64,000 nucleotides of DNA, taken from NCBI GenBank assembly GCA_022749295.1, contig CP062007.1, positions 1,488,001-1,552,000 on the forward strand, written 5' to 3'. The stretch's first letter is position 1; every line of letters starts with the position of its first letter. Position numbers and translations under genes: made by a program. The DNA comes from Flavobacteriaceae bacterium GSB9. Its GTDB lineage: Bacteria; Bacteroidota; Bacteroidia; Flavobacteriales; Flavobacteriaceae. Of this stretch, positions 54,892 to 63,694 are shown piece after piece. The notes beneath the pieces were generated by a model that saw only the letters and a list, made by a program, of their open reading frames with translations, was not told the DNA's origin and made no database searches.

Positions 54892-55500
54892 ATGAGCCTT
54901 TTTAGAAAACTTTTTGGTTCTAAATCAGAGCGGTCTGAGGATGAAATTAAATCTGAAGACAGGGGCAAATACATGCCCGAAGTAAAGCTTCCAATAGACG
55001 AAAGGTTTACCATCAACTTTAAAGCCAATGGTGGTAAATTCCTTTATTGTGAAGACCTAAACGAAGTTTACAGTAATTTAGAAAACATCATTGCAGAAAA
55101 TAATTGGGAGGATAAAAAAGCTTTAGTGGTAGATGAAAATCTAGAAAGCAAGTTTAAAAATACAAGTATAGCTCCAACCAACAAGTTAAGTGAATCTACC
55201 TTCTTTCTTACTACTTGCGAAAATTTAATAGCTAACGATGGTTCGCTTCTAATTTCATCAAAACAGATATTTGAAAAAAAACTCATCGAATTGCCGGCAA
55301 ACTTTGTGGTGTTTGCTACAACTAGTCAAATTGTTGAAAATATAGGAGAAGGGCTTCGTGGCATAAAATCAAAAAACAGGCAAAAGATTCCTACCAACAT
55401 TACCACCATTAAACACTTTAAATCAAATGACGAGAAGGATTTTCTAAGTTATGGCAGTAGCGCCAAAGACCTATACCTACTCCTTTTAGAAGATTTATAG
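54892..55500 (+). CDS. LUD-domain protein
   Basis: 202 residues. The C-terminal half (about 85-202) matches the LUD / LutC family: VDENLESKFKNTSIAPTN, FLTTCENLIANDGSLLISSKQ, then ANFVVFATTSQIVENIGEGL and LYLLLLEDL. Family members take part in lactate oxidation as LutC with LutA and LutB, but those genes are absent and the N-terminus (MSLFRKLFGSKSERSEDEIK) is different. The single-base gap to cdsA and the shared operon suggest a link to phospholipid synthesis or merely co-expression with it. This arrangement, from ftsH to LUD to cdsA, is familiar from Flavobacteriaceae. Confidence 0.82.
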   Translation: MSLFRKLFGSKSERSEDEIKSEDRGKYMPEVKLPIDERFTINFKANGGKFLYCEDLNEVYSNLENIIAENNWEDKKALVVDENLESKFKNTSIAPTNKLSESTFFLTTCENLIANDGSLLISSKQIFEKKLIELPANFVVFATTSQIVENIGEGLRGIKSKNRQKIPTNITTIKHFKSNDEKDFLSYGSSAKDLYLLLLEDL

Positions 55501-55501
55501 T

Positions 55502-56323
55502 ATGAAAGAAATTCTTGTAAGGTCGCTTTCGGGTGTGCTGTATGTTTTACTGCTTTTAATTTGTCTGTTTTTCGAAAACGCCATCATAGCATTATTTTTC
55601 ATCTTCGGGTTAATCTGTTTAAGTGAGTTTAATAAACTTATCCAATTAAAAAGCTATATATCTTACATAATCTTCGTTATACTCTACGGTATCTTTGGTT
55701 ATTGGCAAGCCGTACTGAATTCTGAGGTTGGCTTGACAGAAGCCACCCAAATACTTATGGTGCTTTCAATTTTTGTTAATCTATTTTTAATTAAGGATTT
55801 ATTTTCAGAAAAAACTATTCCGCTTTTCAGTTCCAAACGGTATTTATTAACCACATTTTACCTCTCAAGTGCCTTTGTATTTTTGGTTTTAATAGCCAAT
55901 TTTAATGAAAGTTATAACCCTAATATATTATTGGGGGCATTTATTCTCGTTTGGGTAAATGATTCCTTTGCATTTTTGGTGGGCAAAAACTTCGGCAAGC
56001 AAAAACTTTTTCAAAAAATTTCACCCAAAAAAACAGTTGAAGGCTTTTTAGGGGGCTTATTTTTCTCTTGCGTGGCAAGCTATTTTATTGCTACCTTTAC
56101 AGGCACTTTGGGTTTTACCAGTTGGTTGGCATTAAGCATTACTGTTAGCGTTTTTGGCACTTTAGGCGATTTGATTGAGTCCAAATTTAAACGACAAGCC
56201 AAAGTAAAAGATAGCGGAATTATTATGCCTGGACATGGCGGGCTGCTAGATAGGCTCGATAGCATCATTTTTGCAGCACCTTTTATTTATTTATTTTTAA
56301 AACTATTACATTATGTTTCATAA
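55502..56323 (+). CDS. cdsA: Phosphatidate cytidylyltransferase
   Basis: A 273-residue polytopic membrane enzyme that makes CDP-diacylglycerol from phosphatidate and CTP, the entry to phospholipid synthesis. About eight hydrophobic helices are visible. The family signature near the C-terminus is FGTLGDLIESKFKRQAKVKD followed by SGIIMPGHGGLLDRLDS, and ISPKKTVEGFLGGL lies before it. It starts 1 base after the LUD stop, and its last 11 bases overlap psd. Confidence 0.96.
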   Translation: MKEILVRSLSGVLYVLLLLICLFFENAIIALFFIFGLICLSEFNKLIQLKSYISYIIFVILYGIFGYWQAVLNSEVGLTEATQILMVLSIFVNLFLIKDLFSEKTIPLFSSKRYLLTTFYLSSAFVFLVLIANFNESYNPNILLGAFILVWVNDSFAFLVGKNFGKQKLFQKISPKKTVEGFLGGLFFSCVASYFIATFTGTLGFTSWLALSITVSVFGTLGDLIESKFKRQAKVKDSGIIMPGHGGLLDRLDSIIFAAPFIYLFLKLLHYVS

Positions 56324-56963
56324 AGAAGGCCATAAGATTATATTTATCACTCTTGTTATTGTTGTTGCTGGTGTTCTATTGGCCGACAGTTTTATAAGCA
56401 TAAGTTGGGTGCGCACCGTAGTTATGGTGGCTTTTATTTTACTGTTAATAGCCATTCTTCAATTTTTTAGAAACCCCAAACGTTCTACATTACAAAACCA
56501 CAAGAAAGTCGTATCGGCTGTTGATGGCAAAGTAGTGGTTATTGAAGAAGTTTTTGAAAAAGAATACTTTAAAGAAAAGCGCATACAAGTTAGTGTGTTT
56601 ATGTCACCTATCAACGTTCATGTTACGCGTTACCCTATAAGCGGCAATGTTATTTTCAGCAAATACCACCCCGGAAAATATTTGGTCGCTTGGCACCCTA
56701 AAGCCAGTGAAGAAAACGAACGTACTACCGTAGTGGTTGAAAACGAAACATTTGGAAAAATACTTTACAGGCAAATTGCAGGAGCCATGGCAAAACGCAT
56801 CGTTAATTATGCTAAATTAAACGACAAAGTCGTGCAAGGTAACGATTCTGGATTTATAAAATTTGGCTCTCGCGTAGACGTATTCTTACCACTTGATACC
56901 AACGTAAAAGTAAAACTGAACCAAAAGGTTCGTGGTGGCGAAACCATTATTGCTGAAATGTAA
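56313..56963 (+). CDS. psd: Phosphatidylserine decarboxylase family protein
   Basis: A 216-residue pyruvoyl enzyme of the short (archaeal/Bacteroidota-type) phosphatidylserine decarboxylase class, which makes phosphatidylethanolamine. Two N-terminal hydrophobic segments (about 10-50) anchor it in the membrane. VSVFMSPINVHVTRYPISG near residue 93 and KYHPGKYLVAWHPKASEENE near residue 125 are family blocks. The self-cleavage site is FIKFGSRVDVFLP near residue 188, where the Ser becomes the pyruvoyl group. It overlaps cdsA by 11 bases and the ACBP gene by 1 base, so translation is coupled throughout. Confidence 0.93.
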   Translation: MFHKEGHKIIFITLVIVVAGVLLADSFISISWVRTVVMVAFILLLIAILQFFRNPKRSTLQNHKKVVSAVDGKVVVIEEVFEKEYFKEKRIQVSVFMSPINVHVTRYPISGNVIFSKYHPGKYLVAWHPKASEENERTTVVVENETFGKILYRQIAGAMAKRIVNYAKLNDKVVQGNDSGFIKFGSRVDVFLPLDTNVKVKLNQKVRGGETIIAEM

Positions 56964-57229
56964 TGGTTAAAAAGAAATTAGACATAGAATTTGAAGAAGC
57001 CGTAAATCGGGTAAACGCATACACCGACCCATTTCCTGCTGACACGCTCTTAAAACTCTACGCCTACTATAAAAAAGCAACCAACGATTATGGCAGGCCA
57101 CGGAGTAAAAAGCCAATAATCAACGCATTTAAAACAAACGCCCTCTTCCAAGCCAAAGGCCTTACCGAAAAAGAAGCCAAAAAAAAGTATATTGAATTGG
57201 TGAATAACTACTTTTTATACAGAGAGTAA
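56963..57229 (+). CDS. Acyl-CoA-binding protein
   Basis: An 88-residue ACBP of the four-helix type, which binds long-chain acyl-CoA esters in the cytoplasm. It shows LDIEFEEAVNRVNAYTDPFP, then the conserved LLKLYAYYKKATNDYG segment near residue 30 and GLTEKEAKKKYIELVNNYF at the end. ACBPs are mainly eukaryotic, but scattered bacterial lineages including Flavobacteriaceae carry them. Translation is coupled to psd (TAATG overlap), making it the last gene of the LUD-cdsA-psd unit. A role in delivering acyl-CoA to phospholipid synthesis fits this position. Confidence 0.92.
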   Translation: MVKKKLDIEFEEAVNRVNAYTDPFPADTLLKLYAYYKKATNDYGRPRSKKPIINAFKTNALFQAKGLTEKEAKKKYIELVNNYFLYRE

Positions 57230-57242
57230 GGCTTACTTAAAC

Positions 57243-57273
57243 TTGACTTTGTAAAAAATTTCATCTACCTTCG
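57243..57273 (+). promoter_or_regulatory. Promoter of module B (shared with 26180-26210)
   Basis: TTG (57243-57245) and TACCTTCG (57266-57273) are exactly 20 bases apart. The first 20 bases, from TTG onwards, are identical to those at 26180-26199. The downstream leader also shares TTCGTTTAAC, a partly conserved GTATATAAGTCATTAAAA-like stretch, and CTTAAAGTT. Confidence 0.6.
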
Positions 57274-57333
57274 TTTAACGACGTATATAAGTCATTAAAA
57301 CGACACATATCCTTAAAGTTATCCTCAACAGCT

Positions 57334-58728
57334 ATGAGACTTAAATCTTTATTAATATTTTTTTGGCTAATAATCACCTCTAATCTCGGTGCTCAAAACT
57401 TGATTATTGAAGGTGGTTGGCTTATCCTACCCGATTCTACCCATGCAGTAAAAAATACAGGGCTCCAGATAATAGCAGGTAAGATTCATTCGATAGGCAC
57501 CGCAAGTAATGACAAGACTATCCCTCGAGTTAATTTAGGAGATGACGATTATGTACTCCCTGGCTTATTTGATCTACACGCGCATTTGAAAGTCGTTTAT
57601 GGAGACTTAGCAAAGGAAGATACTACCATTACCCCTTTACTCTATCTCGCAAATGGGATTACGACCATTTATACCTGCGGCGAGGTAGATCCAGATGCGG
57701 TGCTAGCATACAAGCGAAATGTGGCAAGAGGAACTTCGGTTGGGCCAAGAGTACTAAATTCAGGTCCCTATTTTGGTGATCAAGCACCAAATTGGAGAGA
57801 AGATTACACCGAATCAGATATTTATGCTATTGTTGATGAATGGGCTTCGAAGGGAGTCGATGGGTTCAAGGCACGAGACATCAGCGAAATGCATTTAAAA
57901 GCATTAATAGAAAGGGCTCATATGCATGACTTAACAGTCACCGGACATATTAGTCATATAAAATTCCCTGAAGTAAGTTCTGATATTGCGATTCCCATGG
58001 GTATCGATCGTCTTGAGCATTTTATTGGAGGTTCCGCACTGAAAAAAGAAGCAAGTGCCTATAGGGAAGTTGCAGATCTGGTATTATCAGATTCAAAAAT
58101 TGACAAAACAATAGATCTATTTATCGATCACAACATTTATTTCAACTCTACCCTATCAGTTATTGGAGGCTTTACAAAAAGTGAAGACCAATGGTTACAA
58201 TACTGGACAGACGAAAAGAAATACTGGTCACCATATGCTCAATCAATAGTTGAAGGTAATCCCGAGAGGTGGAGTCCAAAGAGACAGCAGTTTTATGATA
58301 AGAGTAAAGTGTTGTTAAAACGCTATTATGACCGTGGAGGTCTCATCTCTATGGGAACCGATGGACCCCTCGGTTTGGATTTCCTCTGGGTATTCAAGAC
58401 GCCTGGTTTTAATACTCATCGTGAAATGGCCATGATGTCAGAAATAGGCATTCCTAATCACGAAGTAGTTAAAATCGCAAGTTTAAATAGCGCAAAAGCT
58501 ATGAGAATAAGTGATAAACAAGGAAGCATAGCGGTGGGTAAATTTGGTGATCTTATGATTATTAAGGGCAATCCCCTAGATGATATTTACAATACACGTA
58601 ATGTCCATACAGTAATAAAACATGGAAAAGTCTACGACACGAAAGAATTATTAAAATCATGTGAAGGAAAATTGGGTCCATTAAGCGAAGAGTCATGGTT
58701 TAAAAACAAAGAGGATAACCAACACTAA
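57334..58728 (+). CDS. Exported amidohydrolase family protein
   Basis: 464 residues. The signal peptide (RLKSLLIFFWLIITSNLGAQ) ends near residue 21. A metal-dependent hydrolase of the amidohydrolase superfamily follows: VLPGLFDLHAHLKV near residue 76 (HxH), Lys in GVDGFKARD near residue 181 as possible bridging carbamate, His in VTGHISHI near residue 205, HFIGGS near 230, and the catalytic Asp in SMGTDGPLG near residue 352. The C-terminal beta-sandwich shows KFGDLMIIKGNPLDDI. Relatives include imidazolonepropionase-like and prolidase-like hydrolases; the substrate is unknown. It is isolated in the opposite direction to valS, with a leader shared with the gene at 26276-26776, suggesting that it arrived by transfer. 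Confidence 0.87.
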   Translation: MRLKSLLIFFWLIITSNLGAQNLIIEGGWLILPDSTHAVKNTGLQIIAGKIHSIGTASNDKTIPRVNLGDDDYVLPGLFDLHAHLKVVYGDLAKEDTTITPLLYLANGITTIYTCGEVDPDAVLAYKRNVARGTSVGPRVLNSGPYFGDQAPNWREDYTESDIYAIVDEWASKGVDGFKARDISEMHLKALIERAHMHDLTVTGHISHIKFPEVSSDIAIPMGIDRLEHFIGGSALKKEASAYREVADLVLSDSKIDKTIDLFIDHNIYFNSTLSVIGGFTKSEDQWLQYWTDEKKYWSPYAQSIVEGNPERWSPKRQQFYDKSKVLLKRYYDRGGLISMGTDGPLGLDFLWVFKTPGFNTHREMAMMSEIGIPNHEVVKIASLNSAKAMRISDKQGSIAVGKFGDLMIIKGNPLDDIYNTRNVHTVIKHGKVYDTKELLKSCEGKLGPLSEESWFKNKEDNQH

Positions 58729-58729
58729 A

Positions 58730-58816
58730 ATGAATATGCGAACAGAGCTATTTGAAAGTGTAATGCAAAAAGAAAACTTCGGTGCATCTAGCAACTGGGA
58801 CGTATACTCATTTTAG
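58730..58816 (+). pseudogene. Possible gene fragment or 28-residue ORF
   Basis: A frame from ATG 58730 to TAG 58814-58816 encodes 28 residues (starting MNMRTELFESVMQKENFGAS) right after the amidohydrolase stop. It has a protein-like composition but no hydrophobic segment and is very short. It may be the head of a gene truncated at the right boundary of module B, or chance. Confidence 0.2.
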
Positions 58817-58843
58817 TTGAGCGTTAAACGAACACTCGCTCAA
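58817..58843. repeat. Hairpin at module B right end
   Basis: TTGAGCG (58817-58823) pairs perfectly with CGCTCAA (58837-58843) around a 13-base loop that contains most of the boundary motif. It lies between the convergent amidohydrolase and valS stops. It lacks a T run, so it is not a standard terminator. Confidence 0.45.
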
Positions 58844-58846
58844 ACA

Positions 58847-61480
58847 TTACCCCAAACTCGCCAAACTCGCCTTTAACGTTTCAATTTTAGCTAAGGCATC
58901 AGCTTCTTTTTTCTTTTCGGCATTTACTACTTGCTCGGGTGCTCCAGCTACAAAACGTTCGTTAGCCAATTTCTTTTGTACTGATTTTAAGAAGCCCTCG
59001 GTGTAGTTCAGCTCGTCTGTTAATTTTTTAATTTCAGCTTCCACATCAATAGCACCAGCCATAGGTATAAAATATTCATTGGATTTTATCCTAAACGTCA
59101 ATGCGCCTTCAATAGCTTCCGTCACATAATCTATAGCTTCTAAATTACCAAGTTTAGCAATAATATCATCAAAAGTAATATTGGTATTTTCATTATTGAT
59201 TACCGAAAACCCTACAGCTTCTTTAAAGGCTATGTTCTTTTGTTTTCTAATGTTTCTAATACCTGAAATCACTTCCGAAGCAAATTCAAACTCAGTAATC
59301 AACGTTTGGTTGATTTCCTTTTTCTCTGGCCATTGCGCAACAATTAAGGCTTCCTCTGGTGTTCTTTCTATAATATATTGCCATATTTCTTCAGTCAAAA
59401 ATGGCATAAACGGATGCAATATTTTCAGGTTGTTTTCAAAAGCATCGATAACCTCCTTATAGGTTTTGGCATCGATAGGCTTTTGGTAGGCTGGTTTGAT
59501 AATTTCCAACAACCATGACGAAAAATCGTCCATGATTAGTTTATAGGTGGCCATCAAGGCATCGCTCAATCGGTATTTGTTAAAGTGGTCTTCAATGTCG
59601 GCCAATGCCTTTTGGAACTTGGCTTGATACCATTCTAGCCCTACTTTTGCCGTTTCGGGTTGCGGAATGGTTTCGTCAATTTCCCAACCTTTTATCAATC
59701 TAAAAGCGTTCCAAATTTTATTAGCAAAACCTTTACCTTGCTGGCAAAGGGCTTCATCGAACAACAAATCGTTACCAGCTGCCGAACTCAACAACAAGCC
59801 CACACGAACGCCATCGGCACCGTATTCTTCAATCAGTTTTAAGGCATCGGGCGAGTTTCCTAAGGATTTACTCATTTTCCGACGTTGTTTATCGCGCACC
59901 AACCCGGTTAAATACACATTTTCAAATGGTTTTTCACCTCTGTATTCGTAGCCGGCAACAATCATACGGGCTACCCAAAAGAATAAAATATCGGGCCCAG
60001 TAACCAAATCGTTAGTTGGGTAATAGTATTTAATATCGTCGTTTTCGGGATGGTTAATACCATCAAAAACGCTCATAGGCCACAACCACGACGAAAACCA
60101 CGTATCGAGCGCATCTCTATCTTGACGCAAATCGCTAGCGGTTAGTTGGTCGTTGTTAGTTTTTTGTTTGGCAAGTTCTAGTGCCTTTTCGGCGGTTTCT
60201 GCCACAACAAAATCTTCTTTTCCATCACCATAATAATATGCTGGGATTTGTTGCCCCCACATCAACTGACGTGAAATATTCCAATCACGAATGTTTTCCA
60301 TCCAGTGTTTATAGGTGCTTTCAAACTTCTTAGGAAACAACTTAATATCGTCGGTTTTTAAAACCGCATCAATTGCGGGCTTTACCAAATCTTCCATTTT
60401 AAGGAACCATTGATCGCTCAATCGTGGTTCGATAACGGCTTTAGTCCTTTCGGAAGTTCCAACTTTGTTAACGTGCGTTTCGGTTTTAACCAATTGTCCG
60501 TTAGCTTCAAGTTCGGCAACAATTTCCTTGCGCACTACAAAACGGTCTTTTCCTTCGTAATGCAGTCCATAGCTGTTTAACGAAGCATCATCGTTAAAAA
60601 TATCAACCACTTCCAAATGGTGTTTATCACCAAGATTTTTGTCATTTTCATCGTGCGCCGGTGTTACCTTTAAACACCCTGTACCAAACTCAACATCTAC
60701 ATATTCGTCTTCAATGATAGGAATTACACGTCCGCAAATCGGCACAATAGCCTTTTTACCCTTTAAATGCGTAAAGCGCTCGTCGTTAGGGTTAATACAA
60801 ATAGCGGTATCACCAAAAATGGTTTCTGGTCTTGTGGTAGCTATAGTTAGCGTGTCGTCACTACCTTCAATTTTATAATTTAGATAATATAAGCTACCCT
60901 GGCGCTCTTCATAAATAACCTCTTCGTCAGACAGGGTTGTTTTGGCCTCTGGATCCCAATTTACCATGCGGTAGCCGCGATAAATTAGACCTTTGTTATA
61001 TAAATCAATGAAAACTTTTATAACCGATTCGCTCATGGCATCATCCATGGTGAACTTTGTACGGTCCCAATCGCAAGAGCAGCCTAATTTTTTAAGTTGT
61101 TCTAGAATAACACCGCCGTATTCGTGTGTCCAATCCCAAGCGTGCTTTAAAAACTCATCACGGGTTAAATCGTTTTTATCGATACCCTGCTCTTTTAATT
61201 TGGCAACCACTTTTGCCTCTGTAGCAATAGAAGCATGATCGGTACCCGGCACCCAACAGGCATTTTTACCCAGTAAACGCGCACGACGCACCAAAACATC
61301 TTGTATAGTATTGTTAAGCATGTGCCCCATATGTAACACTCCCGTTACGTTAGGTGGTGGAATTACTATGGTATAAGGCTCTCTTTCGTCGGGTTCAGAA
61401 TGGAAATAATTATGGGCCATCCAATAGTTATACCACTTGTTTTCTACCTGACTTGCATCATATTTTGATGGGATTTGCAT
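58847..61480 (-). CDS. valS: Valine--tRNA ligase
   Basis: An 877-residue class Ia aminoacyl-tRNA synthetase. The ATP-binding HIGH motif appears as HMGH in [15 protein letters not shown] near residue 50. The editing domain (about 190-340) contains [13 protein letters not shown]. The KMSKS loop is [11 protein letters not shown] near residue 535. The anticodon-binding helical domain follows, and the C-terminal coiled-coil arm starts near residue 810. Length and order are standard for bacterial ValRS. A -7 element lies at 61512-61519. It converges with the amidohydrolase gene. Confidence 0.98.
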   Translation of the reverse strand: MQIPSKYDASQVENKWYNYWMAHNYFHSEPDEREPYTIVIPPPNVTGVLHMGHMLNNTIQDVLVRRARLLGKNACWVPGTDHASIATEAKVVAKLKEQGIDKNDLTRDEFLKHAWDWTHEYGGVILEQLKKLGCSCDWDRTKFTMDDAMSESVIKVFIDLYNKGLIYRGYRMVNWDPEAKTTLSDEEVIYEERQGSLYYLNYKIEGSDDTLTIATTRPETIFGDTAICINPNDERFTHLKGKKAIVPICGRVIPIIEDEYVDVEFGTGCLKVTPAHDENDKNLGDKHHLEVVDIFNDDASLNSYGLHYEGKDRFVVRKEIVAELEANGQLVKTETHVNKVGTSERTKAVIEPRLSDQWFLKMEDLVKPAIDAVLKTDDIKLFPKKFESTYKHWMENIRDWNISRQLMWGQQIPAYYYGDGKEDFVVAETAEKALELAKQKTNNDQLTASDLRQDRDALDTWFSSWLWPMSVFDGINHPENDDIKYYYPTNDLVTGPDILFFWVARMIVAGYEYRGEKPFENVYLTGLVRDKQRRKMSKSLGNSPDALKLIEEYGADGVRVGLLLSSAAGNDLLFDEALCQQGKGFANKIWNAFRLIKGWEIDETIPQPETAKVGLEWYQAKFQKALADIEDHFNKYRLSDALMATYKLIMDDFSSWLLEIIKPAYQKPIDAKTYKEVIDAFENNLKILHPFMPFLTEEIWQYIIERTPEEALIVAQWPEKKEINQTLITEFEFASEVISGIRNIRKQKNIAFKEAVGFSVINNENTNITFDDIIAKLGNLEAIDYVTEAIEGALTFRIKSNEYFIPMAGAIDVEAEIKKLTDELNYTEGFLKSVQKKLANERFVAGAPEQVVNAEKKKEADALAKIETLKASLASLG

Positions 61481-61511
61481 GCTTTGGAATAGTTTTTGAA
61501 CATTTAGTCTG

Positions 61512-61540
61512 CAAAAGTACTTATATTTCTTTTTTTACAA
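61512..61540 (-). promoter_or_regulatory. Promoter of valS
   Basis: On the minus strand, TACTTTTG (61512-61519) matches the -7 consensus. A TTG at 61538-61540 lies 18 bases upstream, slightly closer than usual. The leader would be about 25 bases. Confidence 0.5.
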
Positions 61541-61648
61541 AAACTATATAAACTTAATAATGTAGCAATTATTAGGCTTTCTAGAGGTGAAAAATGAAAG
61601 CGTAAATAGCTTGAACCTGTTAAATAACATGCATTTTGTCCAATATTT

Positions 61649-61679
61649 TTGCTGATTGTGGAAAAAGTAAGTATGTTTG
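61649..61679 (+). promoter_or_regulatory. Promoter of DUF1573 gene (-33/-7)
   Basis: TTG (61649-61651) and TATGTTTG (61672-61679) are exactly 20 bases apart, a full match to the Bacteroidota promoter. It leaves a leader of about 80 bases to the ATG at 61765. The rest of the 284-base gap (61481-61764) shows no gene. Confidence 0.65.
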
Positions 61680-61764
61680 AATTAGAATCAAGTTGAAAAT
61701 AAAGTGGATTTTAGCACTAAAATAGCGTGCAAAAATCTAAAATTGAACTATAAAAAACGAAACC

Positions 61765-62181
61765 ATGAAACAATTAATTACAATTTTATTTATCGGATTA
61801 ATCAGTTTTGCTGTTAATGCTCAAGCTAAAATTGAATTTAAATCTGAAACCATCGATTACGGTACCATCGAAAAGGGCTCGAATGGTGTAAGAACGTTTG
61901 AATTTACCAATACAGGTGATGAACCGTTAATTATTTCAAAAGTAACTTCAAGTTGTGGATGTACTATTCCTAAAAAACCTAAAGACCCTATTCTACCGGG
62001 CAAAACAGGTGAAATTGAAGTGAAATACGACACCAACAGGGTGAATCCTATTAGAAAAACAATTACTGTAATTTCTAACGCAGAAACTCCTACGGTCGCT
62101 TTAAAAATTAAAGGTGAAGTTATTGACCCCAGTAAAGAAAGCATCTTAGAGAAAAAAGGTAAAAGTGTTGTACAGCAATAA
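61765..62181 (+). CDS. DUF1573 domain exported protein
   Basis: 138 residues. The signal peptide (KQLITILFIGLISFAVNAQA) is cleaved near residue 20. The rest is one DUF1573 immunoglobulin-like domain: IEFKSETIDYGTIEKGSNGV, FEFTNTGDEPLIISKVTSSC, GCTIPKKPKDPILPGKTGEI and VALKIKGEV. The CGC pair (residues near 71-73) is conserved in the family and is followed by the proline-rich strand. The family is related to the MSP/ASH folds and is common in Bacteroidota periplasm, but its function is unknown. It is monocistronic, with its own promoter and terminator. Confidence 0.93.
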   Translation: MKQLITILFIGLISFAVNAQAKIEFKSETIDYGTIEKGSNGVRTFEFTNTGDEPLIISKVTSSCGCTIPKKPKDPILPGKTGEIEVKYDTNRVNPIRKTITVISNAETPTVALKIKGEVIDPSKESILEKKGKSVVQQ

Positions 62182-62204
62182 ACACGAAATAATTATAATT
62201 TCAA

Positions 62205-62239
62205 ATGGGCTTGAGTATAAATTCAAGTCCATTTTTTTT
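62205..62239 (+). terminator. Intrinsic terminator of the DUF1573 gene
   Basis: ATGGGCTTGA (62205-62214) pairs with TCAAGTCCAT (62223-62232) over 10 positions with one G-U pair and an 8-base loop. A run of eight T follows. Confidence 0.88.
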
Positions 62240-62247
62240 ATCGTGAA

Positions 62248-63573
62248 CTAATCGAACAAATCCTTTAAAACAAAAGTAAAATTTAGCGGGTTTCCTTTTC
62301 TTTCCACCCTTAATTTTATTCTTTTTCCGGTATCGTCATGAAACATTTGCATAATTTCCTGCAATGAATATTGAAACGTTTGCTTACCATTAATACTTAT
62401 TATTATATCGCCTATTCGCAAGCCAGCCTGTTCCGCAGGCGAGCCTTTTCTAATCTCTACAATGCCATATGCTGGTTTTAAGGATAATTTATACTGAGTA
62501 TCTAGTATAATTTTTGTTCTGTTTTCCATATTTTCACGTGGCTTGAGCCCCTTGGCCTCTGGCTCTTTTACAAACCTTATCCCATCGTGTGCCAACTCAA
62601 TTCCCGACTTGTTATAAGTAAAACCCTGCCTAAAGAATTTGTTTTTCTTTAACCTCAACATAGCCTTTTGGTAATTAAAAACTACATTGAAGCGTTTTAA
62701 AATATTTCCGGACAAACTACCGTTCCTATTACTTATTTGTTGCGCAAAGATTACCGATGACGAATCTGGGTAAGCTACGTTGGCACGTTTCAATTCAAAG
62801 TTTTTTAAAGATAACTTTTCAACTTTAGAACGCTTGCCATAAACACTACCATTGAGTCCATAACCCAAAAAATCATAGAAATACTTATCACCCGACTCAA
62901 TGCCTAATTTATCATTTTCAAATAGCCAAAGCGCATCACTCCCTCCAGAATCTATCAATAATTTAACCGGAATGTTTTTTCCTTTAATTTGAACTTCGGC
63001 ATTTACATAAGGCTTTCCGTTATAAAACTCCAAATTAAAGGTTTCACATTTTCGACATTTTTTATTCTTATACTTTTTTGGCTCGGTTAACCGAATACGT
63101 TGTGTAGAATAATTAATTTCAACCACTAAGTCGCGAAACAAATCAAAGCCTACTATTCCGTGAATGGGAATGCCCAGCCTAGGCGACAAGTCTAAATCAG
63201 CATTAAAAATGGCATACAAATCCTGGTTTAATTTAATGGCTTCGCCTATCTTAAAAACATTGTTTTTTGATTTTAGTGCTTCAACCATTTTACCTTCGCC
63301 CAACCCTCTTAAAAAAATAGTTTCGGTTTCCTTGATATTTAAAGTATCTGAAACGTTTAAAAAATTAAATATAATGGGTTTACTAACTCCGGTATCCAAC
63401 AAAAACGAAAGTTCGACACCATTAACTTCAACGGGCACTACGACCAAATTGTTAATTAACTTAAACCTAATTTTATCTGCCCCTTTTTTATTCTCTATAA
63501 TAAACTTGCTTTGCGAAAAGCCGAATAGGCCTAAACACAAAAACAAAAGTATACCAGTTAATCGAAAGGTCAT
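62248..63573 (-). CDS. Exported aspartyl protease with PDZ domain
   Basis: Encodes 441 residues from the ATG at 63573; a TTG one codon upstream is less likely. The signal peptide (TFRLTGILLFLCLGLFGFSQ) is followed by two retropepsin-like halves. The first active-site motif is FLLDTGVSKPIIF near residue 59. The second is LLIDSGGSDALWL near residue 210, with Ser in place of Thr, which is still a functional variant. The C-terminal PDZ domain (about 360-435) shows GIVEIRKGSPAEQAGLRIGD followed by IISINGK. Such proteins are widespread in Bacteroidota; substrates are unknown. An intramembrane or periplasmic site fits the signal. It converges on the DUF1573 terminator. Confidence 0.9.
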   Translation of the reverse strand: MTFRLTGILLFLCLGLFGFSQSKFIIENKKGADKIRFKLINNLVVVPVEVNGVELSFLLDTGVSKPIIFNFLNVSDTLNIKETETIFLRGLGEGKMVEALKSKNNVFKIGEAIKLNQDLYAIFNADLDLSPRLGIPIHGIVGFDLFRDLVVEINYSTQRIRLTEPKKYKNKKCRKCETFNLEFYNGKPYVNAEVQIKGKNIPVKLLIDSGGSDALWLFENDKLGIESGDKYFYDFLGYGLNGSVYGKRSKVEKLSLKNFELKRANVAYPDSSSVIFAQQISNRNGSLSGNILKRFNVVFNYQKAMLRLKKNKFFRQGFTYNKSGIELAHDGIRFVKEPEAKGLKPRENMENRTKIILDTQYKLSLKPAYGIVEIRKGSPAEQAGLRIGDIIISINGKQTFQYSLQEIMQMFHDDTGKRIKLRVERKGNPLNFTFVLKDLFD

Positions 63574-63694
63574 CAATACATTATAAAGGTTACTTCAATT
63601 TACAAATCTTTAGTGCAGCTCAACAATTTAGAGCTCATTTTTAAAAAAACTTTAAGATAATTTTCTCAACTTTGCAGCCTAAAAACAGTTTTTA

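Larger units (their letters stand above)
57270..58832. mobile_element. Candidate single-gene cassette (module B)
   Basis: The module is bounded by TTCGTTTAAC (57270-57279) and its exact inverted copy GTTAAACGAA (58823-58832), and encloses the amidohydrolase gene. Leader and boundary motifs match module A (26207-26920), although the genes are unrelated. The right motif sits in the loop of a perfect 7-bp stem (58817-58843). It lacks the long palindrome seen in module A. Inference only; no recombinase is in the window. Confidence 0.35.
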
